Shown piece after piece: positions 43,515 to 52,394 of a DNA stretch of 64,000 bases (position 1 is its first letter; each line of letters opens with the position of its first letter). Below the pieces are notes generated by a model. It saw nothing but the letters and a program-made list of their open reading frames with translations. It did no database searches and was not told the origin of the DNA. Source of the DNA: Deferrisoma camini S3R1 (lineage in GTDB: Bacteria > Desulfobacterota > Deferrisomatia > Deferrisomatales > Deferrisomataceae); assembly GCF_000526155.1 (NCBI RefSeq), contig NZ_JAFN01000001.1, positions 1-64,000 of the forward strand. Reading direction: 5' to 3'. Made by a program: the position numbers and the translations under genes.

Positions 43515-44571
43515 CGGTCACCCCCGGGGGCTTGGGGTCGCGGTCCAGGGCCTCCAGGATCTCCCGGGCCATGTCGCCCAGGCCCACCACGCGGGTGGCC
43601 GCCCCAGCGTCGATGGCCGCCTTGGGCATGCCGTAGATCACCGACGACTCCTCGTCCTGCACCAGCACCTTGGCCCCGGCCCGGCGCAGGGCCAGGGCTC
43701 CCCGGGCGCCGTCCCGGCCCATTCCGGTGAGCACCACCCCCACGGCCCGGGGCCCGTACTCCCGGGCCACCGACTCGAACAGGACGTCGGCCGACGGCCG
43801 GCACGCGTTCACCGGTGGGCCCTCCCGGGGCACGGCCCGGCCGGCCCGCACCCCCAGGTGGGTTCCGTCGTCGGCCAGGTACACCGTGCCCGGCTCCATG
43901 TGGACCGGCCCCTCCACCACCCGGATGGGGTGGCCGGTCTCACGCTCGAGCCACCCCGCAAACCCCCGGGTGAACCCAAGGCTGATATGCTGCACCAAAA
44001 CCACCGGGCAGGGAAAGGGGCGGGGCAGGTCGTGGAACAGCCGTTGGATCGTGCGGGGCCCCCCCGTGCTGGCGGCCAGGGCCAGCAGCCGGTCCGGCCG
44101 GGCCGAGATCCGGGCCCTGGCGACCGGTCGGCGCTCGGCGGGGATGCCGCTGGCCCAGCCCCGCCGTCGGGCCACCCGGGCGTAGAGCTTGATCCGGGAG
44201 CGCAGGTCCTCGGCCACCGAGGCGTACGTGTCGGGGCCTGCCGAGGCGTCGGGCTTGGGCAGGGCCTCGAACGCGCCGGCCCGCACCGCCCGGAACGCGC
44301 TCTGGACCTCGCCGGGGTTCACGGTGGCGCTCAGGATGATCACGGGCGTGGGGCACCGCGCCATGATCCGCTCCACCGCTTCCAGCCCGCCCATGACCGG
44401 CATCTGCACGTCCATGATCACCACGTCGGGCCGCAGGGCCTCGCACCGCTCCACGGCCTCGAGGCCGTTCTCCGCCTCGGCCACCACCTCGAGCTCCGGG
44501 TCGGCCTCCAGCAGGTCCCGGAGCACCGTGCGCACCAGGCGGGAGTCGTCCACCAGTAACAGCCGGATCAA
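43501..44571 (-). CDS. cheB: Chemotaxis response regulator protein-glutamate methylesterase
   Basis: 356 residues. Receiver domain (1-120) with D54 in VVIMDVQMPVMGG and the methylesterase domain (about 160-350) with the Ser of ALAASTGGPRTIQ, His of VLVQHISLGF and Asp of LTGMGRDGARGALAL. It removes methyl groups from MCPs. The TTG start overlaps the cheA stop (TTGA) and has GAAAGGGG upstream. The frame stays open far upstream because of GC bias, but that part is not real. Confidence 0.95.
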   Translation of the reverse strand: MIRLLLVDDSRLVRTVLRDLLEADPELEVVAEAENGLEAVERCEALRPDVVIMDVQMPVMGGLEAVERIMARCPTPVIILSATVNPGEVQSAFRAVRAGAFEALPKPDASAGPDTYASVAEDLRSRIKLYARVARRRGWASGIPAERRPVARARISARPDRLLALAASTGGPRTIQRLFHDLPRPFPCPVVLVQHISLGFTRGFAGWLERETGHPIRVVEGPVHMEPGTVYLADDGTHLGVRAGRAVPREGPPVNACRPSADVLFESVAREYGPRAVGVVLTGMGRDGARGALALRRAGAKVLVQDEESSVIYGMPKAAIDAGAATRVVGLGDMAREILEALDRDPKPPGVTDGSA

Positions 44572-46637
44572 CGTTCCACCCCTTTCCGTCGTTTGCGGAC
44601 CAGGTCCTCCAACAGCGTCGTGAACTCCTTTTGGCGGAATTGATCCTTGGAGACGAACGCATCCGCCCCGGCCTCGGCCACCCGGTCGGCCTCCCCGGAC
44701 CGGTTCGACACCACGACCACCGGCAGTCCCGCCAGAGCGGGGGTGTTCCGCACCCGTTGGAGAAGGCCGTAACCGTCCATCTCGGGCATGTCCAGGTCGG
44801 TGACCACCACGGCCACGGGCTCGCGCTGGAGCAGCCGCCACGCCTCGGCTCCGGAGGCCGCGGGCAGAACCTCGTACCCCTGGGTGCGCAGCAGGTGCTC
44901 GATCAGATGCCGGCTCGTCACGGAGTCGTCGGCCACCAGGATCCGGGGCGGCTGCTCGGGCGCGCGGGCGGGCCGCCGGTGGGCCGCCTCCAGCTCGTGC
45001 CATCGGGCGTACAGGTCGATCACGTTGAGCACCGGCAGGGCCTCGCCCGTGGGCAGGAACGACACCCCCACGACCAGGGGGGCCCCGGCCAGGTGGGGGC
45101 CCAGGGGCTTGATCACCAGTTCCCGCTCGCCCTCCACCGCGTCCACCTCCACCAACATGACCCGGTTGCGAAACCGCAGGCGCACCACCCCCACCCGGGA
45201 GGCAGGTTGGGGCCGTTCGATCCCCAGCACCCCGGCCAGATCCACCACCGGCGCCAACCGGCCGCCGGCGTCCCAAAGCCCCTCCCGGGCCTGGAGCGAG
45301 GCCACCGGAACCGAGTCGCACCGGTCCACGAACAGCGAGGGCAGGGCGTAGGGCTCCCCCCCCACCCGCACCACCAACCCCGGCAGGGTGGTCAGGGACA
45401 GGGGCAGCAGCAGCCGAAACCGGGACCAGCGGCCGGGCTCGGTCTGGATCACCAGGGATCCGTTGAGCTTCTCGACCCGCAGCTTCACCACGTCGAGCCC
45501 CACCCCCCGGCCGGACACCTCGCTGACCCGCTCCCGGGTGGAGAAGCCGGGCCGGCATAGGAGGTAGAGGGCCTCCTCGTCCGACAGCGCGCGGGCGGCC
45601 GCGTCGTCGAGGAGGCCCCGCTCCACGGCCTTGCGCCGGACGTGGGCTGGATCGAGGCCCCGGCCGTCGTCCTCCACCTCGATGGCCACCGCATTGGACC
45701 GGTGGTACGCCCGGAGGATCAGTCGGCCGCGGCGGGACTTTCCGGCCCGCTCCCTCTCGTCGGGCGGCTCGATCCCGTGGTCCACGGCGTTGCGCACCAG
45801 ATGGGCCAGGGGAGCCTGGATCGCCCCGAGCAGCGAGCGATCCACCTCGGTGAGCCGGCCCTCCACCACCACCTCGACCTCTTTGCCGAGCTCCCGGGCC
45901 AGGTCCCGGGCGGTGCGCCGGAATCCCTCGAGCAGGTCGCCCAGGGGCACCATCCGCAGGGTCAACACCCGGTCCTGGAGCTCGGAGACCAGGTGGTCGA
46001 GCTGCCCGAGCTCGTCCAGGAACTGGCTGAAGCCCCGGCCCGCGATCATCCGGGCCATGGCCCGCAGGGCGTCGATCTCGGCCGGCTCCAGAGGGCGGTC
46101 CGGGTCCTGCCATCGCAGCAGCCCCAGGCGGCGGAATCCCCGGCGGAACCGCTCCATCCGGGCCAGGATCGCCGCCCGATGGGTGGCCAGGTCGTCCACC
46201 AGGTTCTGGAGGCCCTCCAGCCGCTCGGTGGGCACCCGCAGCCGCAGGGGTTCGGGCTCGACCGGCGAGCACGGCCGGCAAGGGGCGCCCGGGCCGGGGG
46301 GCGGGGGGGGCGCCGGCGGGGCGGGTGCCCCGGTCTGGCCCAGCTCTCCTCGGAGGCGGTCCACGCCCTGGAGCAGCCGGCTCACCGTGTCGGGGCCGAA
46401 CCCCCCGGCCTCCGCCTCCCGGAGCTGGTTTTCGAGCTCGTGGGCCTGGCGGCTGACCTCTGCCAGGCCCACCATGCGGGCGCTCCCCTTCACGGTGTGG
46501 GCCAGGCGCATGGCGCTTCGGTGGGCCTCCCGGTCGGAGGGGTCCTGCTCCAGCTGCAGGAGCCTCTGCCCCAGCCGCTCCAGGAGCTCCTCGGCTTCCT
46601 CGAGAAAGATCTTGACGTACTTCTCGTCCACCGGCAT
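44568..46637 (-). CDS. cheA: Hybrid chemotaxis histidine kinase CheA with C-terminal receiver
   Basis: 689 residues. HPt domain (1-110, phospho-His H47 in AMRLAHTVKGSARMVG), a Pro-rich linker, dimerisation and ATPase domains (about 140-400, LAHLVRNAVDHGIEPP, VEDDGRGLDP, GRGVGLDVVK), a CheW-like domain (about 405-540) and a receiver (about 560-685, Asp in VVVTDLDMPEMDG). CheA-REC hybrids are typical of alternative, non-flagellar pathways such as type IV pilus or Wsp-like systems. It lies 6 bp after the MCP gene. Confidence 0.95.
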   Translation of the reverse strand: MPVDEKYVKIFLEEAEELLERLGQRLLQLEQDPSDREAHRSAMRLAHTVKGSARMVGLAEVSRQAHELENQLREAEAGGFGPDTVSRLLQGVDRLRGELGQTGAPAPPAPPPPPGPGAPCRPCSPVEPEPLRLRVPTERLEGLQNLVDDLATHRAAILARMERFRRGFRRLGLLRWQDPDRPLEPAEIDALRAMARMIAGRGFSQFLDELGQLDHLVSELQDRVLTLRMVPLGDLLEGFRRTARDLARELGKEVEVVVEGRLTEVDRSLLGAIQAPLAHLVRNAVDHGIEPPDERERAGKSRRGRLILRAYHRSNAVAIEVEDDGRGLDPAHVRRKAVERGLLDDAAARALSDEEALYLLCRPGFSTRERVSEVSGRGVGLDVVKLRVEKLNGSLVIQTEPGRWSRFRLLLPLSLTTLPGLVVRVGGEPYALPSLFVDRCDSVPVASLQAREGLWDAGGRLAPVVDLAGVLGIERPQPASRVGVVRLRFRNRVMLVEVDAVEGERELVIKPLGPHLAGAPLVVGVSFLPTGEALPVLNVIDLYARWHELEAAHRRPARAPEQPPRILVADDSVTSRHLIEHLLRTQGYEVLPAASGAEAWRLLQREPVAVVVTDLDMPEMDGYGLLQRVRNTPALAGLPVVVVSNRSGEADRVAEAGADAFVSKDQFRQKEFTTLLEDLVRKRRKGVER

Positions 46638-46643
46638 GGGGGA

Positions 46644-48281
46644 TCAGACCGTGAACCCCTGCGCCCCCAGGTTCTCCTGGGCCAGGTGCTTCAGCCGGCG
46701 GGCCAGCTCCTTGAGGCTGATCACCGCCTTCTCCACCTGCTCGGCCGACCGGTTCACCTGCACGGCCACGTCGTTGATGTCGGTGATGGTCAGGACCAGC
46801 TGCTCCCCCGCGGTCGCCTGCTGCTGGGTGGCCACGGTGATCTCCTTGGCCGACTCCTTGGTCTGGCGCACCAGCTCCAGGATCGTCTCCAGGCTCTCGC
46901 CGATCTGGTCCACCCGCTCGGCCCCCGCTCGGACGGTGGTCGTGCCCTTCTCGGTGGTGAGCAGGGTGGTGTTCACCGAGTTCTGGATCTCCTCGACCAG
47001 GGCCTTGATCTGGCCGGTGGCCTCCACCGTGCGTTGGGCCAGGCGACGGACCTCGCCGGCCACCACCCCGAACCGCTTGCCGTGTTCCCCCGCGCCGGCC
47101 GCCTCGATGGCGGCGTTGACCGCCAGCAGGTGGGTCTGCTCGCTGATCTCGTCGATGATGTCCACGATGCCGCCGATCTTCTGGGACTTCTTCCCCAGGT
47201 CCATCATGGAGGCCGCGATCGCGCCCACCTGTCCCTTGACCTCCTTCATGCCGGCCACGGCCTCCCGCACCGCGTCTCGACCCCGCACGCAGGCGTTGAA
47301 CGTCTCCTCCGCCACCTGCTCCACACTCTCCACGTTGGCCGAGATCTCGTTGGAGGTGGCCGCGATCTCCTCGGCCGTGGTGGTGGCCTCCTGCACGGCC
47401 GAGGCCTGCTCGGCCGCCCCGCTCGACTGCTCCATGGCGATGGTCACGAGGTTCTCGCTGGACCGGTGCAGGTCCTCCACCGCCTCGGCCAGGGCCGCGG
47501 CCACCGAGGACGACCGTTGGAGGCTCTCCCTCAGGTGGGATCGCAGGGTGTTGAGGTGTCCCCCCAGCCGGGCCATCTCGTCCTCGCCCCGGATCGTCAG
47601 CTCGCGGGTGAGGTCGCCGTCGGCCATGCGCCGGGCCGCCTCCTCCAGGCGGTACACCGGCCTGAGCACCAGGAGCCGCAGGCTCCCCACCACCACGGCC
47701 ACCACCACCACCAGGGTCAGGGAGAACAGCACGAGCAGGCGGTTGCGGATACCGACGAGCTGCTCGTCGAAGTCGGAGAAGTCGAATCCGATCAGGATCG
47801 CCCCCAGGTAGGGGCCGTCGGAGGTGTGGCAAGTGCTGCAGACGCCCTGGTTGTGCAGGGGCACGGCGTTCGTCACGTGGCCGGAGCGCCGGATCTCCAG
47901 CAGCCCCGTGGCGCTTGCCCCGGCCTGGACGAGCCGGGCCATCTCGGGGTCTTCGAGCTTCTTGCCGATCTCGCCCGGCCTGCCGCTGTAGCGCACCGTT
48001 CCGTCGGGCTGCACCACCCGCAGGGCCTCGATGCCCGCCGTGGACACCGCGTTCTCGAGAATCTTCTGGAGCTCCTCCATCTTGCCCTCCACCATCGAGA
48101 ACAACAGCGTGTTGTACACGAAGGTGGCGAACCCCTGGTTGGTGCGTTCCTGAAGCCCGATCACGGTCCGTCGCTGCACCCAGGCGGTGTAGGTGCTGGC
48201 CAGCCCGAGCAGGATCGCCATGACCACGGCCGTGGAGACCGCGATCTTCGTGGACAAGCTCTTACGGAACGAGCCGATCAT
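46644..48281 (-). CDS. Methyl-accepting chemotaxis protein with periplasmic heme-c-type motif
   Basis: 545 residues. TM helices about 13-34 and 173-198 flank a periplasmic sensor domain containing CSTCH (148-152), a covalent heme-attachment motif. HAMP (about 200-255) and a signalling domain follow, whose tip reads EISEQTHLLAVNAAIEAAGAGEHGKRFGVVAGEVRRLAQRT. Heme-c sensor domains in chemoreceptors are known from Geobacter and suggest redox or gas sensing. The ATG at 48281 is chosen over an upstream TTG because AAGGAG lies 8 bp before it. Confidence 0.92.
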   Translation of the reverse strand: MIGSFRKSLSTKIAVSTAVVMAILLGLASTYTAWVQRRTVIGLQERTNQGFATFVYNTLLFSMVEGKMEELQKILENAVSTAGIEALRVVQPDGTVRYSGRPGEIGKKLEDPEMARLVQAGASATGLLEIRRSGHVTNAVPLHNQGVCSTCHTSDGPYLGAILIGFDFSDFDEQLVGIRNRLLVLFSLTLVVVVAVVVGSLRLLVLRPVYRLEEAARRMADGDLTRELTIRGEDEMARLGGHLNTLRSHLRESLQRSSSVAAALAEAVEDLHRSSENLVTIAMEQSSGAAEQASAVQEATTTAEEIAATSNEISANVESVEQVAEETFNACVRGRDAVREAVAGMKEVKGQVGAIAASMMDLGKKSQKIGGIVDIIDEISEQTHLLAVNAAIEAAGAGEHGKRFGVVAGEVRRLAQRTVEATGQIKALVEEIQNSVNTTLLTTEKGTTTVRAGAERVDQIGESLETILELVRQTKESAKEITVATQQQATAGEQLVLTITDINDVAVQVNRSAEQVEKAVISLKELARRLKHLAQENLGAQGFTV

Positions 48282-48504
48282 GGATCTCTCCTTCGCCAAT
48301 CGTCAGGGTTCCGAAGACAGCCCTGGTAGGTCACGAGCGCAGCTACACCGGGGGCCGATGACCGTCGACCGGAGACCGAGGTGATTTGGGAGCGAGCAGG
48401 ATACCCGAGGGTGCGGTTTGTCCCTGTTTTCTTTCCGCTGATTACCGACCCCTGAACCGCAGGTCCCCCCTCCGGATGCGTATCCGAGGGATGGCGACTT
48501 GGTA
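48282..48504. repeat. Intergenic spacer with R2-like repeat remnants
   Basis: This 223-bp gap between cheW and the MCP gene has no gene. TGTCCCTGTTTTCTTTCCGC then TGATTACCGACCCCTGAACC resembles the right arm of the R2 element at 55229-55378. GGTATCAGGAGCC at its cheW end resembles the left arm at 20775. Confidence 0.4.
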
Positions 48505-49056
48505 TCAGGAGCCGCCCGGTTGCCGCCGGTCATCGGGCACGGCCGAGCCTCGCACGAGCCCATCGGGGTCGAGCACGGTCACCGGTTCCTCTTCCTCCGC
48601 CTTCCACTGGCCCTTCACGGTGTTCTCGGGCGCACCGGCCCAGGGCGCCTCGATCGGCTGGACCTCCTCGGGGGGCACCGGCACCACGTCCACGATCCGG
48701 TCCACGGTGAACGCGGCCCGCAGGTCCCCGCTCGCCACCAGGACCAGGTAGCCCCCCGGGCCGCCGGGGGCTTCGGGGATGGCGAGAAACCGGTTCGTGT
48801 CCACCACCGACACCACTTCGCCCCGCACCCCGGCCACCCCCAGGATGTACTCCGGCAGGCCGGGCAGGCGGGTGATCCGGGGCCGCCGCACCACGCCGCG
48901 GCCCGCTTCGGCAGGCAGCGCGAACCGGCGGCCGCCGGCCTCGAACACCAGGTGGGGCCGACCCCCCGTCGGGTCCTGGGCCTGGTGCTGATGGTCCCAG
49001 TACTCGGCCCGCAGGGCCTCGAGCCAGGCGGTCAGATCCGCGTGCGCAGACCTCAC
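48505..49056 (-). CDS. cheW: CheW-domain protein
   Basis: 183 residues. The CheW-like fold spans about 32-160 (HLVFEAGGRRFALPAEAGRGVVRRP, YILGVAGVRGEVVSVVDTNRFL). Couples MCPs to CheA. It has an N-terminal extension and a short acidic C-terminal tail. Because the cheA gene here already has its own CheW domain, this one may act as a coupler or scaffold. The GTG overlaps the cheR stop (GTGA). Confidence 0.88.
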   Translation of the reverse strand: MRSAHADLTAWLEALRAEYWDHQHQAQDPTGGRPHLVFEAGGRRFALPAEAGRGVVRRPRITRLPGLPEYILGVAGVRGEVVSVVDTNRFLAIPEAPGGPGGYLVLVASGDLRAAFTVDRIVDVVPVPPEEVQPIEAPWAGAPENTVKGQWKAEEEEPVTVLDPDGLVRGSAVPDDRRQPGGS

Positions 49057-50849
49057 GGCTCATCCCTCCTTTCCGGGAGTTGCAGACTGGACTCGAGGAT
49101 CTCGGCCACGGCCCGTGCCTCCATGCCGCCGGTCATCCACCGGGGCACCCGCAGGCCCGACCGCAGGGCCTGCAGGGCTCGGCCCGCCTCGGCGGCCGCG
49201 GCGGCCCGATCCCCCCGCCGCAGCAGGATCCACGCCCGGTTCACCCGGGCCATGACGAGGCCCGGGTCCCTGAGGAGGGCCTCGTCGTAGCGCACGAGGG
49301 CCCCGGCGTCGTCGCCGGAGCGTTCTTGCAGAAGCCCGCACAGGTAGCACGCCTCGGCCGGAGCCGACGGCGATGCCGCGGCCTGGCGAGCCGCCACGAG
49401 GGCCTCCTGCTCCCGCCCCTCGTTGGCGAGGAGCAGGGCCTGGCCCACCATGCCCCGGGGATCGGTGGGGTCGGCTTCCAGCAGGCTCTGGAACCGTTGC
49501 TGGGCCCTCTCGAACTCCTCGACGTCCAGCAGGGCCAGGCCGGCCCGGTAGACGGCCTCCGCATCGTCCGCCGGGCCCGCCCGCACCCGGCCGGCCGCGG
49601 CAGGGGTGGGGCGGGGCCGCGGGGTGGCGGCCACGCGGCGGTAATAGAAGCATCCGGCGCTTCGGACCGGCTCCAGTTCGGGTCTGCGGGGCCAGATCGT
49701 CTCGGAGGGGCCCAGGAAGAGGGCCCCGTCGGAGTCCAGGGAGGTCGAGAGCAGGTCCACGGTCTCGGCCACGGCCTCGGGGCGGAAATAGATGAGGGTG
49801 TTGCGGCAGAACACGGCGGCGAACGGGCCGCTGCGCCGCACCCACTCCCGGGTGTCGGGGGCGAGCAGGTCCCGGCGCTCGAACCGGACCATCCGCCGGA
49901 GGTGAGGCGGCACCTCCCAACCGTCCCCCCGGGGGCGGAGGTGGCGGCGCAGCATCTCGGGGGGGATGTTGCGCACGGCCCGCTGCCCGTAGCGCCCCCG
50001 GCGTGCCCGGGCGAGGCTCGGCGCGTGGTTGTCGGTGGCCACGATCTCCACCGGAGCTTCGGGCCCGAGCACCTCGACGCAGGCGATGGCCAGGGAGTAG
50101 GGCTCCTCTCCCGAGGCGCAGCCGGCCGACCAGATTTTCGCGGGCCGGCCCCGCAGCCGGGGGAGCACCTCGGTCATCAGGGCTGTGAACTGGCCGGCGT
50201 GTCGCCAGAAGTGGGTCTCGTTCACGGCCAGCAGCAGGGTCAGGGCGTCGAGCTCCTGGGCACGGAACCGGGCCGAGGCAAGGCGGCGCAGGTAGGCCTG
50301 GGCCGTGGGCACCAGCCGGGCCACCAACCGGACCCCCACGGCCTCCGCCAGGGCCCGGCGCCGGTCGGCCCGGATGGCGAGGCCCCGGTGCTGCTCCACC
50401 AACGCGGCCACCTGCGCCAGTTCCCGCTGGCCGGGGCCGGCCGCCGCCAACGGCCAGGCCCGCGCGAAGGCCGGCCACTCCCGGCCGGCCGCCAGCACGG
50501 CCGAGGCTAGGGCGCGAGGGGGCGCGTCTTCCGGGAAGGCCTGGTAGACCCGGGGCTCCAGGTCCGAGGCGGAAGGGGTGGGGCACACCAGGATCACGGC
50601 CGGCGGGGCAGCGGCCCGGCTCCGGGCCCATTCCAGGGCCCCCCGCAGCCGAGGGGGGGCTGCCGTGCACACCACGGCCACGGGCAGGTCCCCGGCCAGG
50701 GCCTGATCCAGGGCGTCGGCGGCCGTGGCCCGCACCCCGATCCGGCTCAGGGCCTCGGCCGTGGCCCGGGCCTCGGCCGGCCGGTCGGCGGCCACCCACG
50801 CCAACGGGGTGGGGGGGGGGTCAGGGAGAGTCGGTGCGGCCAGGTTCAC
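49053..50849 (-). CDS. cheR: CheR-type methyltransferase with N-terminal receiver-like domain and TPR tail
   Basis: 598 residues. An N-terminal ~125-residue alpha/beta domain resembles a receiver but lacks an obvious phospho-acceptor pocket. The CheR SAM methyltransferase follows (about 140-410, NETHFWRHAGQFTALMTEVLP, SAGCASGEEPYSLAIA, FRNTLIYF-like CRNTLIYFRPE). The C-terminus has TPR repeats (about 430-560, AVYRAGLALLDVEEFERAQQRFQSLLEADP). It methylates MCP glutamates. TPR-bearing CheR proteins are known from Wsp/Frz-like systems. The GTG start overlaps the CorC-like gene by 29 bp. Confidence 0.9.
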   Translation of the reverse strand: MNLAAPTLPDPPPTPLAWVAADRPAEARATAEALSRIGVRATAADALDQALAGDLPVAVVCTAAPPRLRGALEWARSRAAAPPAVILVCPTPSASDLEPRVYQAFPEDAPPRALASAVLAAGREWPAFARAWPLAAAGPGQRELAQVAALVEQHRGLAIRADRRRALAEAVGVRLVARLVPTAQAYLRRLASARFRAQELDALTLLLAVNETHFWRHAGQFTALMTEVLPRLRGRPAKIWSAGCASGEEPYSLAIACVEVLGPEAPVEIVATDNHAPSLARARRGRYGQRAVRNIPPEMLRRHLRPRGDGWEVPPHLRRMVRFERRDLLAPDTREWVRRSGPFAAVFCRNTLIYFRPEAVAETVDLLSTSLDSDGALFLGPSETIWPRRPELEPVRSAGCFYYRRVAATPRPRPTPAAAGRVRAGPADDAEAVYRAGLALLDVEEFERAQQRFQSLLEADPTDPRGMVGQALLLANEGREQEALVAARQAAASPSAPAEACYLCGLLQERSGDDAGALVRYDEALLRDPGLVMARVNRAWILLRRGDRAAAAAEAGRALQALRSGLRVPRWMTGGMEARAVAEILESSLQLPERRDEP

Positions 50850-51690
50850 CTGCGGACGCTTCCTCGCTGGGGGGGCGACGGATCAGGACCTCTTTGACCC
50901 GCCTCTTATCGGCGTCGCGCACGGTGAACTCAAGTCCGCGGTACTGGAAGGTCTCTCCGGGGCGGGGAATCCTGCCCAACACGTGGAACACCAGGCCACC
51001 GACCGTCTCGAACTCCTGGGTGTCCAGCTCCAGGCCCAGGAGGTCCTCGAGCTTCTCCATGTCGACCCGGCCCGAGACCCGAAGGCCCTCCCGGGTCTCC
51101 CGGACTTCGCCATCCAGGTCGGGTTCGTCCTCGATCTCTCCCACGATCTCCTCGACCACGTCCGAGGGGGTCACCAGGCCGGAGACCCCCCCATACTCGT
51201 CCACGGCCAGGATCAGGGGGACCCGGTTGCGTTTGAACTCCTCGAGCAGGGCCTCCAGGGTCAGGGTCTCGGGCACGAACACGGCGGGCCGGCACAGGGG
51301 CTCCAGAGGGGGGGACGGGGGGGGCGCGCCCCAGTACCGGAGCACGTCCCGGGCCGTCACGAAACCGATCACCTGGTCCAGGGTGTCCCGGTACACCGGG
51401 ATCCGGGAGTGCCCCTCCTCCACCATCCGCCGGACCAGCTCCGGGAGCGGCTCGTCCCGGTCCACGGCCACGATCTCGGTGCGGGGCACCATGATCTCGC
51501 GGACCCGGGTGCGGCGCAGGGCAAGGACCGAGAGGAGCATCTCCTCCTCCTCGGGCTGGAGCACGCCCTCGGCCGTGCCCTCCTCGATCAGGTCCTCCAT
51601 CTGCCGCACCAGGTCCCGGCGGGGCCGAAGCCGGCGCCGGATCCACTCGACGAGGATTCCCAAGGCGGTGGGCCGGGACTCGGCCTTCAC
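50821..51690 (-). CDS. CorC/HlyC-family CBS-domain protein
   Basis: 289 residues, cytoplasmic. Two CBS domains (about 60-185, REIMVPRTEIVAVDRDEPLPELVRRMVEEGHSRIPVY and the second pair ending VDEYGGVSGLVTPSDVVEEIVGEI) and a C-terminal CorC/HlyC transporter-associated domain (about 205-280). The family is tied to Mg/Co homeostasis and is a standard neighbour of ybeY. The GTG overlaps the dgkA-PAP2 stop (GTGA). Confidence 0.9.
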   Translation of the reverse strand: MKAESRPTALGILVEWIRRRLRPRRDLVRQMEDLIEEGTAEGVLQPEEEEMLLSVLALRRTRVREIMVPRTEIVAVDRDEPLPELVRRMVEEGHSRIPVYRDTLDQVIGFVTARDVLRYWGAPPPSPPLEPLCRPAVFVPETLTLEALLEEFKRNRVPLILAVDEYGGVSGLVTPSDVVEEIVGEIEDEPDLDGEVRETREGLRVSGRVDMEKLEDLLGLELDTQEFETVGGLVFHVLGRIPRPGETFQYRGLEFTVRDADKRRVKEVLIRRPPSEEASAGEPGRTDSP

Positions 51691-52394
51691 GGCATTCCCC
51701 CGGGCAGCACCAGGTAGTGGAGCGCCAGGGCCAGCCCGGCACCCAGGGCCCCCCCGGCCAAGACCTCGCCGCGGGAGTGGATCCGCAGCAGGAGCCGGCT
51801 GTGGCTCACCATGAGGGCCAGCAGCCCCGCCAGGGCGGCCACCAGCCAGTCCCGGGTGTGCAGGGCGAGAAGGGTGGCCACGGCGAACGAGACCGCGGCG
51901 TGGCCCGAGGGAAAGCCGCCGTGGAGCGGCGCGCCCCGGCCCAGGAGGGCCTTCAGCAGCACCACGGTCACGATCACGGTCAGGAGGATCGCGGCCGTGG
52001 CCATGGGGCCGGCCGGCCCGGTGGGAAGGGCCGCACCGAACCGCGACAGGCGCGGCCCGAGCACCACCCACCCGACGGCGGCCGCGCCGAACGAGGCCAC
52101 GAGCACGGCTCCGGCGGCCACGTCCTTGGCCGACCGGGCCAGGGGGTCGTATCGGGGGCAGGCCAGATCCACCAGGGACTCGAAGGCGGTGTTGATGAGC
52201 TCGGCCACGAGCACCAGTCCGGCCGCCAGGCACAGCAGCGCGAACTCCCCCGGCGTGACCCCCAGCCGGGGGGCGAGCACCAGAACGGCCAGGGCGGCCA
52301 GGGAGTGCCACCGCATGTGCCGCTGGGTGCGCACCGCCTCGAGCACCCCCTCCACGGCGCAGTTGAGGGTTTCCAGCCAGGTCTCAGGTTTCAC
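51687..52394 (-). CDS. DgkA-PAP2 fusion: diacylglycerol/undecaprenol kinase with phosphatase domain
   Basis: 235 residues, polytopic. Residues 1-115 are DgkA-like (HMRWHSLAALAVLVLA, VLVAELINTAFESLVDLACP with the catalytic Glu, RSAKDVAAGAVLVAS). Residues 125-232 are PAP2-like (GRGAPLHGGFPSGHAAVSFAV, SHSRLLLRIHSRGEVLAGG), matching motifs PSGH and SRxxxxxH in modified form. It would phosphorylate and dephosphorylate lipid carriers such as undecaprenol. The ybeY-dgkA order is conserved. An 11-bp overlap with ybeY implies coupling. Confidence 0.87.
   Translation of the reverse strand: MKPETWLETLNCAVEGVLEAVRTQRHMRWHSLAALAVLVLAPRLGVTPGEFALLCLAAGLVLVAELINTAFESLVDLACPRYDPLARSAKDVAAGAVLVASFGAAAVGWVVLGPRLSRFGAALPTGPAGPMATAAILLTVIVTVVLLKALLGRGAPLHGGFPSGHAAVSFAVATLLALHTRDWLVAALAGLLALMVSHSRLLLRIHSRGEVLAGGALGAGLALALHYLVLPGGMP

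Noticed and set aside
43501-47832. Minus-strand frame of 1443 codons ending in cheB
   Set aside because: Only the cheB part (to 44571) is real. The rest is an out-of-frame reading of cheA and the MCP gene.
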